Source: JALYGY01 sp963800975
Lineage (GTDB): Bacteria > Actinomycetota > Rubrobacteria > Rubrobacterales > Rubrobacteraceae
Assembly: GCA_963800975.1 (NCBI GenBank)
Contig: CAWDDB010000021.1
Location: 248,001 to 312,000, forward strand
Reading direction: 5' to 3'
Length of the DNA stretch: 64,000 nucleotides
Position 1 is the first letter of the stretch. Every line of letters starts with the position of its first letter. Below, piece after piece: positions 7,451 to 14,629 of this stretch. The notes under the pieces are model-generated. The model was not told the origin of the DNA. It worked only from the letters and a program-made list of their open reading frames with translations, and made no database searches. Made by a program: the position numbers and the translations under genes.

Positions 7451-9169
7451 ATGCAACACCAGATGCTCGACCACCAGGAGATCGAGTGGCAGTTCGATGC
7501 ACCGGATCTCGGGGCCGCGGGTGGATGGCTGGAGGGGCAGTCTTCGGCCTTCGGGCTCGTCGTCGTACCCGCAGGATCTCGGGAGCTCGTCGACGCATAC
7601 TACGACACCGACGACTGGCGGTTCTACCGCGCCGGCTACGCCCTGCGCGTCCGCCGAGACGGCAAGAGGGTCGAGGCGACCATGAAGGCGCTCTCGCAGC
7701 CCGAGGACGACGGTCTCAAGAGACGGCGGGAGATCTCCGAGCCGCTCCGGAGCGGTGGCATGAAAGCCCTTACGACCGCCCGCGGTCCGGTCGGGGACCG
7801 CATCCGCCTTTTGGCGAGCATGCGGGACCTGCGCCGTCTGTTCGAGGTTCGCACCCGACGCAGGATCTTCGAGCTGAGGCAGGAAGGCGACGAGCCGAAT
7901 GGTCTGGCCGGCGAGGTCGTGGTCGGCCCCGATGGTGATATCCGCCGCAAGGAGGAAAGACCCTCCTCGCAAGACGTCGCCGTGGATGCTCTGGGCGGCA
8001 TCCACCGGCGCGAGGAGGACGACGATCCTATCGATGACGACCCGATCGCCGAGATCTCGCTCGACGAATCCGAGTTCTCTGGCGGCGAGGAGAAACCTCG
8101 CCTCGCGCGCATCGAGGTCGAGATCCTGGACTCGGGCGCCGGGTCTTTCAGTGAGGTAGCCGGTTTCGTGGACGGGCTGCAGGACGCCCTGCAACTGCAA
8201 CCGACGGATGCCTCCAAGTTCGGCACGGGGCTCGCCGCCAGCAGCTTGAACCCATCGGTCGCGCCGGAGCTCGGTCCGACGAGGGTTGACGCCTCCATGT
8301 CGGCTGGCGAGGTCGCCTTCGCGATCCTGCGCCGCCACTTCGCGTCCATGCTCGCCCACGAGCCCGGCACCAGGCTCGGCGAAGACCCGGAGGAGCTACA
8401 CGACATGCGCGTCGCCACCCGACGTATGCGGGCCGCGCTCAAGCTCTACAAGGATGTCCTACCCAAACGGGCCGACCGCTACGAGAGGGACCTGCGCTTT
8501 TTCGCCAGCGCTTTAGGCGAGGTGCGCGACGTGGACGTGCATCTGGAGCGGCTCGCCGAAGAATCGAACGACGAAAAGGTCCCGGGCGAAATCTTTGAGG
8601 TCCTGGAGGGCCGGCGCGTCGAGGCGCGCCGACGTATGCTCGAGGTCCTGGACTCCCGGCGCTACGAGGGCTTCGTCGCGGCCTTCTCGGGCACGCTGCG
8701 GCGCGGTCGCAGCCCGGCTCCCACCGGAACCATACTGGAGGTCGCGCCCGACCTCGTCCGTCGTCGCTACAAGAAGGTGCGCAAGGACGTTAAGGCCCTG
8801 GCGCAAGATTCGCCGCCCGAGGACTTCCACGACCTCAGAAAGAAGGGCAAGCGGCTGCGCTACGCCCTGGAACCTTTGCGCGGCATCTACGGCAAGCCAG
8901 CGGAGCGGATGGTGGACCTGCTCAAAACGGTCCAGGACGACCTCGGGGACAACCAGGATCTCATCGTCGCCGCCGAGCTGGTGGAGGAACTGGCCGTGGC
9001 CGGTGATCTGCCGCCGCGGTCCGTGTTCTCGCTGGGTACGATGGCCGGCCGCGACCTTCGAGACGCGGCGGAGATCCGGGCCGAATTTATCGGATCAATG
9101 GCCTACCGGGACCTGAGAAAGGGCACGTCCTGGAAGAAGGTCCGGAAGACCATGGAAAAGAAAGCCTGA
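7451..9169 (+). CDS. CYTH and CHAD domain-containing protein
   Basis: About 572 residues. The N-terminal CYTH (triphosphate tunnel) domain starts with QEIEWQF, the ExE signature, and has YYDTDDWRFYRAGYALRVR. An acidic insert (EEDDDPIDDDPIAE) follows. The C-terminal ~300 residues are a CHAD domain with paired motifs HDMRVATRRMRAALKLY and FHDLRKKGKRLRYALEPL. CHAD domains are known to bind polyphosphate, and CYTH enzymes hydrolyse triphosphates. I chose ATG 7451 because GAGGTGA lies 11 bases before it; the frame runs back to a TTG at 7376 without a ribosome site. It lies 12 bases before the SixA gene. Confidence 0.9.
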   Translation: MQHQMLDHQEIEWQFDAPDLGAAGGWLEGQSSAFGLVVVPAGSRELVDAYYDTDDWRFYRAGYALRVRRDGKRVEATMKALSQPEDDGLKRRREISEPLRSGGMKALTTARGPVGDRIRLLASMRDLRRLFEVRTRRRIFELRQEGDEPNGLAGEVVVGPDGDIRRKEERPSSQDVAVDALGGIHRREEDDDPIDDDPIAEISLDESEFSGGEEKPRLARIEVEILDSGAGSFSEVAGFVDGLQDALQLQPTDASKFGTGLAASSLNPSVAPELGPTRVDASMSAGEVAFAILRRHFASMLAHEPGTRLGEDPEELHDMRVATRRMRAALKLYKDVLPKRADRYERDLRFFASALGEVRDVDVHLERLAEESNDEKVPGEIFEVLEGRRVEARRRMLEVLDSRRYEGFVAAFSGTLRRGRSPAPTGTILEVAPDLVRRRYKKVRKDVKALAQDSPPEDFHDLRKKGKRLRYALEPLRGIYGKPAERMVDLLKTVQDDLGDNQDLIVAAELVEELAVAGDLPPRSVFSLGTMAGRDLRDAAEIRAEFIGSMAYRDLRKGTSWKKVRKTMEKKA

Positions 9170-9181
9170 GAGTTGTCGCGG

Positions 9182-9679
9182 ATGGAACTCTACGTCGTCC
9201 GCCACGCCGCCGCGTTCGAGCGCGACCCCGAACGCTGGCCGGACGACAGCGAGCGGCCGCTCACGCCGGAAGGCGAGGAAGATTTCAGGCTCGCCGCGCG
9301 CGGGCTGACCACCCTTGCCGCGCGGGCTGAGGTCGTGCTGAGCAGCCCCTACGTGCGGGCGTGGAGCACGGCGCAGATACTCTCCGAGCTCGACTCCTGG
9401 GCCTCCCCCGAGCCGACGCCGGTGCTCGAGCCCACGCTACCACCCGAGAAGGCCGCGCAGGAGGTGATCTCCTACTCGGACGCGAGCTACGTGGCCGTCG
9501 TCGGACACAGGCCCGGCCTGCACGAGCTCGCCTCGTACTTCCTCACCGGCGACGACGGGTTGGAGATCACGCTGAAAAAGGGCGGCGTGGCCTGCATCCG
9601 CTTCGACGGAACCCCCGCGCCGGGCGCAGGCGAACTGCGCTGGCTGCTCACGCCGAAGGTTCTGCGCAAGCTGGCGTGA
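9182..9679 (+). CDS. sixA: SixA-like phosphohistidine phosphatase (histidine phosphatase superfamily)
   Basis: The 165-residue protein starts MELYVVRHAAAFERD. RHA supplies the catalytic histidine of the histidine phosphatase superfamily, and the second histidine lies in VVGHRPGLHELASYF. The length fits SixA, which dephosphorylates phosphohistidine on proteins. CHAD genes are often next to sixA, so the pair probably works together. ATG 9182 is preferred over an in-frame TTG at 9173. It is followed by the inverted repeat copy at 9706. Confidence 0.85.
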   Translation: MELYVVRHAAAFERDPERWPDDSERPLTPEGEEDFRLAARGLTTLAARAEVVLSSPYVRAWSTAQILSELDSWASPEPTPVLEPTLPPEKAAQEVISYSDASYVAVVGHRPGLHELASYFLTGDDGLEITLKKGGVACIRFDGTPAPGAGELRWLLTPKVLRKLA

Positions 9680-9705
9680 GGGCACGCGGGCTGCGCCAGC
9701 GTGCC

Positions 9706-9904
9706 CAGCACGCTCCGGCTGTCGCCTCCGCTTATCAGCATGGCGCTAACGTGCCTTGTCAGCACGCATCGGGCAACGCCCTCGCTTGTCAGCACGCCGC
9801 CCCCTCGGCTTCGCCTCCAGGGGGCGGCTTTTCAGCTTGCGCTCGGTGCGGGGAGAAGCCCTATTGCTGACAAGCGAGGCCAGCTTCGCTGGCCGAAGCG
9901 TGCT
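9706..9904 (-). repeat. Copy 2 of the hairpin-mosaic repeat, inverted relative to copy 1
   Basis: Reads as the reverse complement of 6309-6503 over nearly its full length, including the GGCCAGC/GCTGGCC hairpin (9880s), the GGAGGCGAAGCC module and the CGAGGGCGTTGCCCGATGC segment. The last bases overlap the stop codon of the 2'-5' RNA ligase-like gene. It lies between converging genes, like copy 1. Both may act as bidirectional terminators and could recombine to invert the 3.2 kb between them. Confidence 0.8.
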
Positions 9905-10562
9905 AACCCAACGGTATCGTCGCCAGTATCTCCGGTTTCGGGTAGTCGAGGTGGAGATCCAGCATCGACATTTCGATGTTCTGGACCTCGAGCGTTCCAA
10001 CGGGCCAGTCCCGGTGGCGAGCTATGGCATGGACGAGCTCGTCCGGGGCGGGGGTGCGGTCGGGAACGTGGAAGTACGCGAGCGTCAGGTGCGGGGGACC
10101 CTGAGGCTTTCGCAGGCCGCAGATTTCGGAGAGGGTAGTCCGCAACTGTTCGATCCTGCCCCCGTCGTACACCTCGACGAAGGCAGCCCCAGGGAAGGCG
10201 TTCAGGTTGGCGAGCCTCAGTTCGAAGGACGGAACATCGGAGAGGGCCCGCCGGGCGCACTCCCCGATCTCCCGCAGCCTGGCCGTGGAGATCTCGCGCT
10301 CTTTCCGCGGCTCATCGACCACGAATCCCAGCGGTAGCAGCGTGATGTGCATGAAGCGGTCCGGGTGCAGCGAGACGAACGGGAAGTCGCGCAGCGAGGC
10401 CCTCAGCGGCTCCAAGCGCTCGGCGAAGCGCGAGCCCTCGACCGGGACGTTGAGCGAGGCCGAACGCGCGTGCCCGTCGCGCCAGCCGGGATCCATGTAC
10501 CCCCCAAACTCCAACCGGCGGTCGCGGACGAACCGTTCCCACACTTGGGCGTTGCCGGGCAC
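9903..10562 (-). CDS. 2'-5' RNA ligase family (2H phosphodiesterase) protein
   Basis: A 219-residue member of the 2H phosphoesterase superfamily (LigT/ThpR). The two signature motifs are HITLLPLGF and HLTLAYFHVP, each of the form H-x-T/S-L, about 90 residues apart. Such enzymes open or form 2',5'-phosphodiester and 2',3'-cyclic phosphate bonds in RNA; the natural substrate here is unknown. It is a single gene, convergent with SixA and separated from it only by repeat DNA. Confidence 0.8.
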   Translation of the reverse strand: MPGNAQVWERFVRDRRLEFGGYMDPGWRDGHARSASLNVPVEGSRFAERLEPLRASLRDFPFVSLHPDRFMHITLLPLGFVVDEPRKEREISTARLREIGECARRALSDVPSFELRLANLNAFPGAAFVEVYDGGRIEQLRTTLSEICGLRKPQGPPHLTLAYFHVPDRTPAPDELVHAIARHRDWPVGTLEVQNIEMSMLDLHLDYPKPEILATIPLG

Positions 10563-10604
10563 GCGAGAGACCCTAGCGGTAGGGCGTTGCGATGGATGAG
10601 CGGG

Positions 10605-11420
10605 CTAGGATACCCGTTCGGCGCGGACTATGTAGCGGGCCAGCCAGTTGGGGCCCTCCGTCCAGTAATCGCCGTAGTTCTCGATGCAGGTCTGCAGCGA
10701 GACGATGTCCGCTCCGGTCGAACCGGTCACGGACAGGTCGCTCGGCGAGACCTCGAGGATGTCGTTCACCTGGTAGGTGTAGGTCTGGCCCAGCGTGTCT
10801 TCGAGGATGACCTCATCCCCCACGCCCAGGTTGGGAAGGCTGTAGAAGATGCGGTCGCTGACGGTACCGGGGTAACCGAGCCTGTGGCCCGCTATGTAGG
10901 TGTTGGATCCCTCCACCCACGGGTAGCCCGTACCAGGCACGTGACCCACCCCCTGCGAGAGGACAGACTCGGAGGTGCCCTCGTACACCGGGACATCATA
11001 GAGCCCGATCGTGGGCACGCTAAGGTACATGGTGCTGTCGGTGGGGATTGCCTTGGGTGCCTCCGCGGCCCCCGCTTCGCGTCGCTCCTCGGTGGCCGCC
11101 CGCTCGGCCGCGACGGCCCGCTTCGCGGCGGCGGCCTGCTTGGCGGCCTGCTCCGAAGCCGCCTGCTTGGCGCCGGCCACGTAGGACGCCTCGTCCCTCG
11201 CCGCCCGCTCCAACTGCTCCGTGGTGTCGGTCGCCGTCACCGGAGCATCCACCCTGTCAACCGAACCGTCCGTCGCCAGGAGATCCAGCCCAAAAGGCCT
11301 TATCCCGAAGATGCTCATCCCGAGGATGACGGCGCCGAGGAACGCGAGAAAGGCGACCGCGATAAAGCCGTAGAGCCTAACGCGCTGACGTTCTTTCCTG
11401 CGTCGCGACCTCTCACCCAT
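10605..11420 (-). CDS. Class E sortase
   Basis: A 271-residue membrane-anchored transpeptidase. A basic N-terminus precedes one transmembrane helix at about residues 17-37. An Ala-rich, likely helical linker at 75-125 leads to the sortase domain. His179 (YIAGHRLGYPG), Cys245 (VSLQTCIENYG) and Arg262 or Arg266 form the usual His-Cys-Arg set. Class E sortases of actinobacteria attach LAxTG proteins to the cell wall. No substrate with such a tail is obvious in the window. The linker is longer than usual and would hold the active domain away from the membrane. Confidence 0.88.
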   Translation of the reverse strand: MGERSRRRKERQRVRLYGFIAVAFLAFLGAVILGMSIFGIRPFGLDLLATDGSVDRVDAPVTATDTTEQLERAARDEASYVAGAKQAASEQAAKQAAAAKRAVAAERAATEERREAGAAEAPKAIPTDSTMYLSVPTIGLYDVPVYEGTSESVLSQGVGHVPGTGYPWVEGSNTYIAGHRLGYPGTVSDRIFYSLPNLGVGDEVILEDTLGQTYTYQVNDILEVSPSDLSVTGSTGADIVSLQTCIENYGDYWTEGPNWLARYIVRAERVS

Positions 11421-11573
11421 ACGTTAATCGTAGCAGCAGATGTGTCGGATCGCCAGACAATTTGTGTAAATTTCTTAAGAAACGTGTGCTTTCGTGCTAC
11501 GGATCGACTGCTCTTTGCCCGAGGCGTGGCGACCCTCTCTATCGTGGAGCGGCGGGTGCGGGATCCTGGCTTC

Positions 11574-12689
11574 TCAGAAGCGGGTGAGACCGGCGACGCC
11601 GCCGAATTCGTCGCGCAGGATGTCGGTACGTTCGTTCTCGCCGCGCATAAAGTCGAGGCGGGACCCGCGAGCACCGGCGAGGTCTACCAGCACGTCGATG
11701 AGGGGCCTGACGCGGGTGGGTCCGCCGGAGTACGGGCTCGTCTCCTGGGTGATGTCCGTGATGGCGAGGCCGTCGTCGTCCGACCATCGCACCTCGCCGT
11801 CGAGCTCCCACAGGACGGCCAGGTGGTAGACCCGGTTCTCTTCCTGCAGGGCCTTGAGCGTGTCGTCGAGCCCGCGGACGCCGCGTTCCCGGATCTCGTC
11901 CAGGAGCTCCATCTCGCGCCCTTGTTCTGCCTGTTCCCTGATGATCTCGAGCCGGTCCAGGAGCTCGCCCTCGGATGCCCCGAGGTCCACGGGCTCTTCG
12001 GCGACGACGCGGTCCTCGAGCTCGTTCGGAAGCTCTTTGCGGAAGGCGGCCGTGACCTGCGTGGGGCCGGCCAGGATCAGGCGCCGCACCCCCTCGCGGA
12101 ACGTTACGTTGCGGGCGGTCTCGCCCATGTCCTTGAAGAAGCGGTGCGTCCTCTCCTCGCGGGCGTGGCCCGATGGGTCGGCGTCAGCCGACCCGTGGCT
12201 CCTCGTGTGCGGCTGGCTCGGGTGGAGGTCGGCCTCCCTGAAGCCGTTGCCCTTGATCTCCTCGCCCTCGGGACCGCCGAGCGGCGAGACTACGAAGTAG
12301 CGGAACCTTTCGGCGTCGATGACCGCCGCCCCGTAAGGCTCGTACTCCTCCGTGACGAGCATCAAAGGCGCCAGGTTGGGGTCGCCCCACCTGAACGACT
12401 CGGGCACGTCCACGTGCAGCCTGTGGTCCTCGAAGAAGCCGTCCTCCGCCGCGAAGAGCGCGAGCGTGCGGGCCCGCGGGTGCGTCTCGGCCTCGGCGAA
12501 CTCGCGAACTCGCCGCTGCAGGTCCTCCGGAACGCCGAGGTCGTTCATGGCGTCCCTCAGGCGCACCAGGTAGGCCCGCTCCTGGTTCTCCGGGATGGCG
12601 GCGTTCACGCTCACGTACGCCGAGAGAACCGGCCCCGAACGGCCCGCTACGGAAGCCATTGCCTGCCTTATTTCTTGTTCCTGAGCCAT
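11574..12689 (-). CDS. Bacterial archaeo-eukaryotic release factor family protein (baeRF-like)
   Basis: A 371-residue protein whose order matches the baeRF/VLRF1 group of eRF1-like proteins. The N-terminus has GPVLSAYVSVNAAIPENQ, the middle domain AAVIDAERFRYFVVSPLGG with an acidic, His-rich loop, and the C-terminal L7Ae-like domain ends ERTDILRDEFGGVAGLTRF. Relatives act as peptidyl-tRNA hydrolases or ribosome-associated factors. No GGQ motif is seen, so classical termination is unlikely. The middle-domain loop (SQPHTRSHGSADADPSGH) is where catalytic residues would be expected. The assignment rests on overall pattern. Confidence 0.65.
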   Translation of the reverse strand: MAQEQEIRQAMASVAGRSGPVLSAYVSVNAAIPENQERAYLVRLRDAMNDLGVPEDLQRRVREFAEAETHPRARTLALFAAEDGFFEDHRLHVDVPESFRWGDPNLAPLMLVTEEYEPYGAAVIDAERFRYFVVSPLGGPEGEEIKGNGFREADLHPSQPHTRSHGSADADPSGHAREERTHRFFKDMGETARNVTFREGVRRLILAGPTQVTAAFRKELPNELEDRVVAEEPVDLGASEGELLDRLEIIREQAEQGREMELLDEIRERGVRGLDDTLKALQEENRVYHLAVLWELDGEVRWSDDDGLAITDITQETSPYSGGPTRVRPLIDVLVDLAGARGSRLDFMRGENERTDILRDEFGGVAGLTRF

Positions 12690-12776
12690 TCTCTAGCGCT
12701 CCCCTTGGATGGTTTGTGGTGCAAGGTGGTGCTCTAGACAGTTTCCCCATTCCTCCGTACCGCGTAAACGTGCGCC

Positions 12777-13199
12777 GTGCTAGCCTCTTCACGGAGAGGA
12801 GGTCGGGTTCTGGACGAGCGACGCGACTACGAGCTACCGGACGAGCTGGCCCGCCACGCTTGCGGAGGGCGCTTCGATCCCGACGGGTTGCGCGGGGCCT
12901 GTCGGGAGGCGGGGGAGGGGCTCGGTCGGGAGGACGCCGCGCAAGCCCGCTTCCGTTCGGCGGCCGAGATGGTTGCGCTGTGGCGCGGTCTCGACCTGCC
13001 CGCCTGGGTAGCGCCGTACGCCCTGCGCGACGCCAGACTCGGCTACATAAACGGCTACGCGAGCCTACTCGTCTCTGGGGAGCTCTCGGAAGAGCGGACC
13101 GCCCGCGCCGCCGAAGCGCGCTGGGGCGAGGGGTGGCAGGAGAAGCTTGCGGATGCCTACCAAAGGGCCAAGGCCAGGCCGCCGACTTGCGGCGAGTAG
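12777..13199 (+). CDS. Conserved hypothetical protein
   Basis: A soluble protein of about 130-140 residues, mostly helical, with no motif I recognise. The C-terminal half includes LGYINGYASLLVSGELSEERTA and ends PPTCGE. The open frame begins at GTG 12777. A strong AGAGGAGGT at 12795-12802 lies inside that reading and points to a CTG at 12810, giving a protein that starts LDERRDYELPDELARHACG. Direct neighbours give no functional clue. Confidence 0.5.
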   Translation: MLASSRRGGRVLDERRDYELPDELARHACGGRFDPDGLRGACREAGEGLGREDAAQARFRSAAEMVALWRGLDLPAWVAPYALRDARLGYINGYASLLVSGELSEERTARAAEARWGEGWQEKLADAYQRAKARPPTCGE

Positions 13200-13200
13200 T

Positions 13201-13389
13201 ATCGCGGGGGGCTCCCAGACGCTCGTGCCATCCTCGGTGAGCTACATCGCGGCCCAGAAACGGGCCAACCTGGACCCCGCCTCGGACCTGGAGCCCGGAG
13301 GGAGCTACGTGGCGACGGAGAGGGCCACGGACCTCTCCGGCAACCCTCTAGTGGAGAGGAAGAACTTCCGATTCACCGTGGCCAGATAA
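13201..13389 (+). pseudogene. Remnant of a secreted protein with Big_5-type Ig-like domain
   Basis: The frame ending at 13389 encodes VPSSVSYIAAQKRANLDP, DLEPGGSYVATERATDLSGN and KNFRFTVAR. This is the last part of a bacterial Ig-like (Big_5) domain: V-x-Y, L-x-P-x-x-L-x-P-G-x-x-Y and a closing F-T-V strand. No signal peptide or first half lies upstream, where the previous gene ends at 13199. It is a decayed fragment of a cell-surface protein, perhaps left by recombination among such repetitive domains. Confidence 0.6.
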
Positions 13390-13492
13390 CCGTCGGGGGC
13401 TGAAGCAGCACGGATGAGAGGTGATCCCGACAGCTGACGGTCGATGGCTGAGGGCTTAGAATCGTCGGGTAACCGAGATCTGGGGGCGAGCC

Positions 13493-14089
13493 ATGAACGT
13501 GAGGCTGTACAACACGCAGAGGTGACCCTACGCTAGGCGGACCAGGATGGTCTTGCACGAGAAGGCGGTAGGGTTCGAGACGTACGAGGTGGACCTGTCG
13601 AACAAGAGCGAGGAGTTCCTGGCGGCCAGTCCCACCGGCAAGGTACCGGTGATCGTCGTGGACGGGGACTCCATCTACGAGTCCAACGTGGTGAACCAGT
13701 ACCTCGACGAGGTCACGGACGGGACGCTGCTGATGCCCGAGGACCCCAGAGAGCGGGCGCACGCCCGCATCTGGATGGCCTTCGCCGACACGGACTTCTT
13801 CCCGGCCGTCTTCGTGGCGAGCGTGGGTCGAGAGCGGGGCTACCCGGAGGACCGGATCTCCGAGTCGTTCGAGAGGCTAGAGACGGTGCTCGGCAAGCTC
13901 GAAGGTCGGCTCGAAGGGCGCGAGTACCTGGCCGACGGGTACTCCCTGGCCGACATCGCCCATGCCGGCAACTTCGTACGCCTGCGCGAGCTGGAGGAGA
14001 GGGGAGAGGTAACCCTGCAAGGCTACCCCAACGTTACTGGCTGGATGGAGCGGATCGAGGCCCGAGAGAGCTACGAGAAGGCGGTGTAG
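13493..14089 (+). CDS. Glutathione S-transferase family protein with in-frame UGA at the catalytic Cys (selenoprotein candidate)
   Basis: Reading from ATG 13493, preceded by GGGGGCGAG, gives MNVRLYNTQR, then TGA at 13523-13525, then PYARRTRMVLHEK. The rest is an uninterrupted thioredoxin-fold plus helical GST: TGKVPVIVVDGDSIYESN is the glutathione-site Val-Pro/Glu-Ser region and EYLADGYSLADIAH the C-terminal domain. Relatives carry CPYARR here, so the stop replaces exactly the active-site cysteine. Read through, the protein has 198 residues, the normal GST length. The DNA just after the UGA can fold like a bacterial SECIS element. Sec insertion at residue 11 is therefore plausible. A nonsense mutation or a miscalled base (TGC to TGA) is the alternative. 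Without read-through, translation could restart at ATG 13547 without the active site. Confidence 0.7.
13526..13573 (+). promoter_or_regulatory. Candidate bacterial SECIS-like hairpin after the GST UGA
   Basis: Directly after the UGA, CCCTAC (13526-13531) pairs with GTAGGG (13568-13573). Inside, GC-GGACC (13537-13543) pairs with GGTCT-T-GC (13549-13556), leaving one bulged U and a five-base loop AGGAT. The loop begins 18 bases after the UGA and has G at its second position. In E. coli fdhF the loop AGGUCU begins about 17 bases after its UGA. The fit to spacing, loop G and bulge is good, but the fold was drawn by hand. Confidence 0.45.
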
Positions 14090-14131
14090 GGGCCTTTCGA
14101 GACGGGGAGCCTGGCTACCTCGCCTGGCGCC

Positions 14132-14512
14132 TCAGCAATCCCTTTCGGCGTCTTCGCACGAGTCGATCCGATCGATGTTGTCCCTGAGCAGGGCCTCGCC
14201 CAGCTTGAGGACCTCGAGCACCCGCTCGTCGGAGACGGAGTAGAAGGCGTTGCGGCCCTCGCGCCGCACGTCGACGTAGCCGCACCACGACAGACAGCGC
14301 AGGTGGTCCGACACCCTCGGCTGCGGGGCCCCTAGCTCCATCACCAGCTCCCCGACCTTCATCTCGCCCCGCTGCGCTAGCAGCATGAGCACCGAGAGCC
14401 GGGTCGAGTTGGCGAACCCGTTGAAGAACTTGGCAAGCAGGCACATCTCTTCGCTCTCGCGCCCGACCGCTATCGCCGTTATAGGCTTGGGCCCGATCAC
14501 ACTCTCTTGCAT
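14132..14512 (-). CDS. ArsR/SmtB family metal-sensing repressor, CmtR-like
   Basis: A 126-residue winged-helix regulator (FANSTRLSVLMLLAQRGEMKV, PQPRVSDHLRCLSWCGYV). Cys73 and Cys77 lie in the recognition helix as C-x3-C, with Cys119 and Cys126 in the tail. M. tuberculosis CmtR binds Cd(II) or Pb(II) through Cys57, Cys61 and Cys102 in the same places, so a soft-metal sensor is likely. An additional Cys24 is present. The start follows GAGAGGAG. No metal exporter is adjacent. It converges with the GST gene. The palindrome ATACCCTAT at 14544-14552 may be its operator. Confidence 0.8.
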   Translation of the reverse strand: MQESVIGPKPITAIAVGRESEEMCLLAKFFNGFANSTRLSVLMLLAQRGEMKVGELVMELGAPQPRVSDHLRCLSWCGYVDVRREGRNAFYSVSDERVLEVLKLGEALLRDNIDRIDSCEDAERDC

Positions 14513-14543
14513 AAACCGCTCCTCTCACGCACTACACAAAGTT

Positions 14544-14552
14544 ATACCCTAT
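14544..14552. promoter_or_regulatory. Possible operator of the CmtR-like repressor
   Basis: ATA-CCC-TAT is a short palindrome about 31 bases upstream of the repressor start, in an AT-rich stretch unusual for this genome. ArsR-family operators are typically AT-rich inverted repeats near the promoter. The site is short and unproven. Confidence 0.25.
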
Positions 14553-14629
14553 CGCGTCAGAATGTGTACGCGATTACACTTTTTGTCTGGCTATCCTGTG
14601 ACCCCGCGCTGGCGCGGCCTCGGATCCCC

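Noticed and set aside
10347..12737. A 796-codon open frame on the plus strand across the RNA ligase-like, sortase and baeRF genes
   Set aside because: It is antisense to three genes with clear motifs, has no recognisable domain and is rich in Arg, Gly and Val, as expected of shadow frames in GC-rich DNA.
13493..14089. Plain pseudogene reading of the glutathione S-transferase
   Set aside because: Only one stop is present, exactly at the catalytic Cys, the rest of the frame is intact and a SECIS-like fold follows; kept as an alternative, not as the call.
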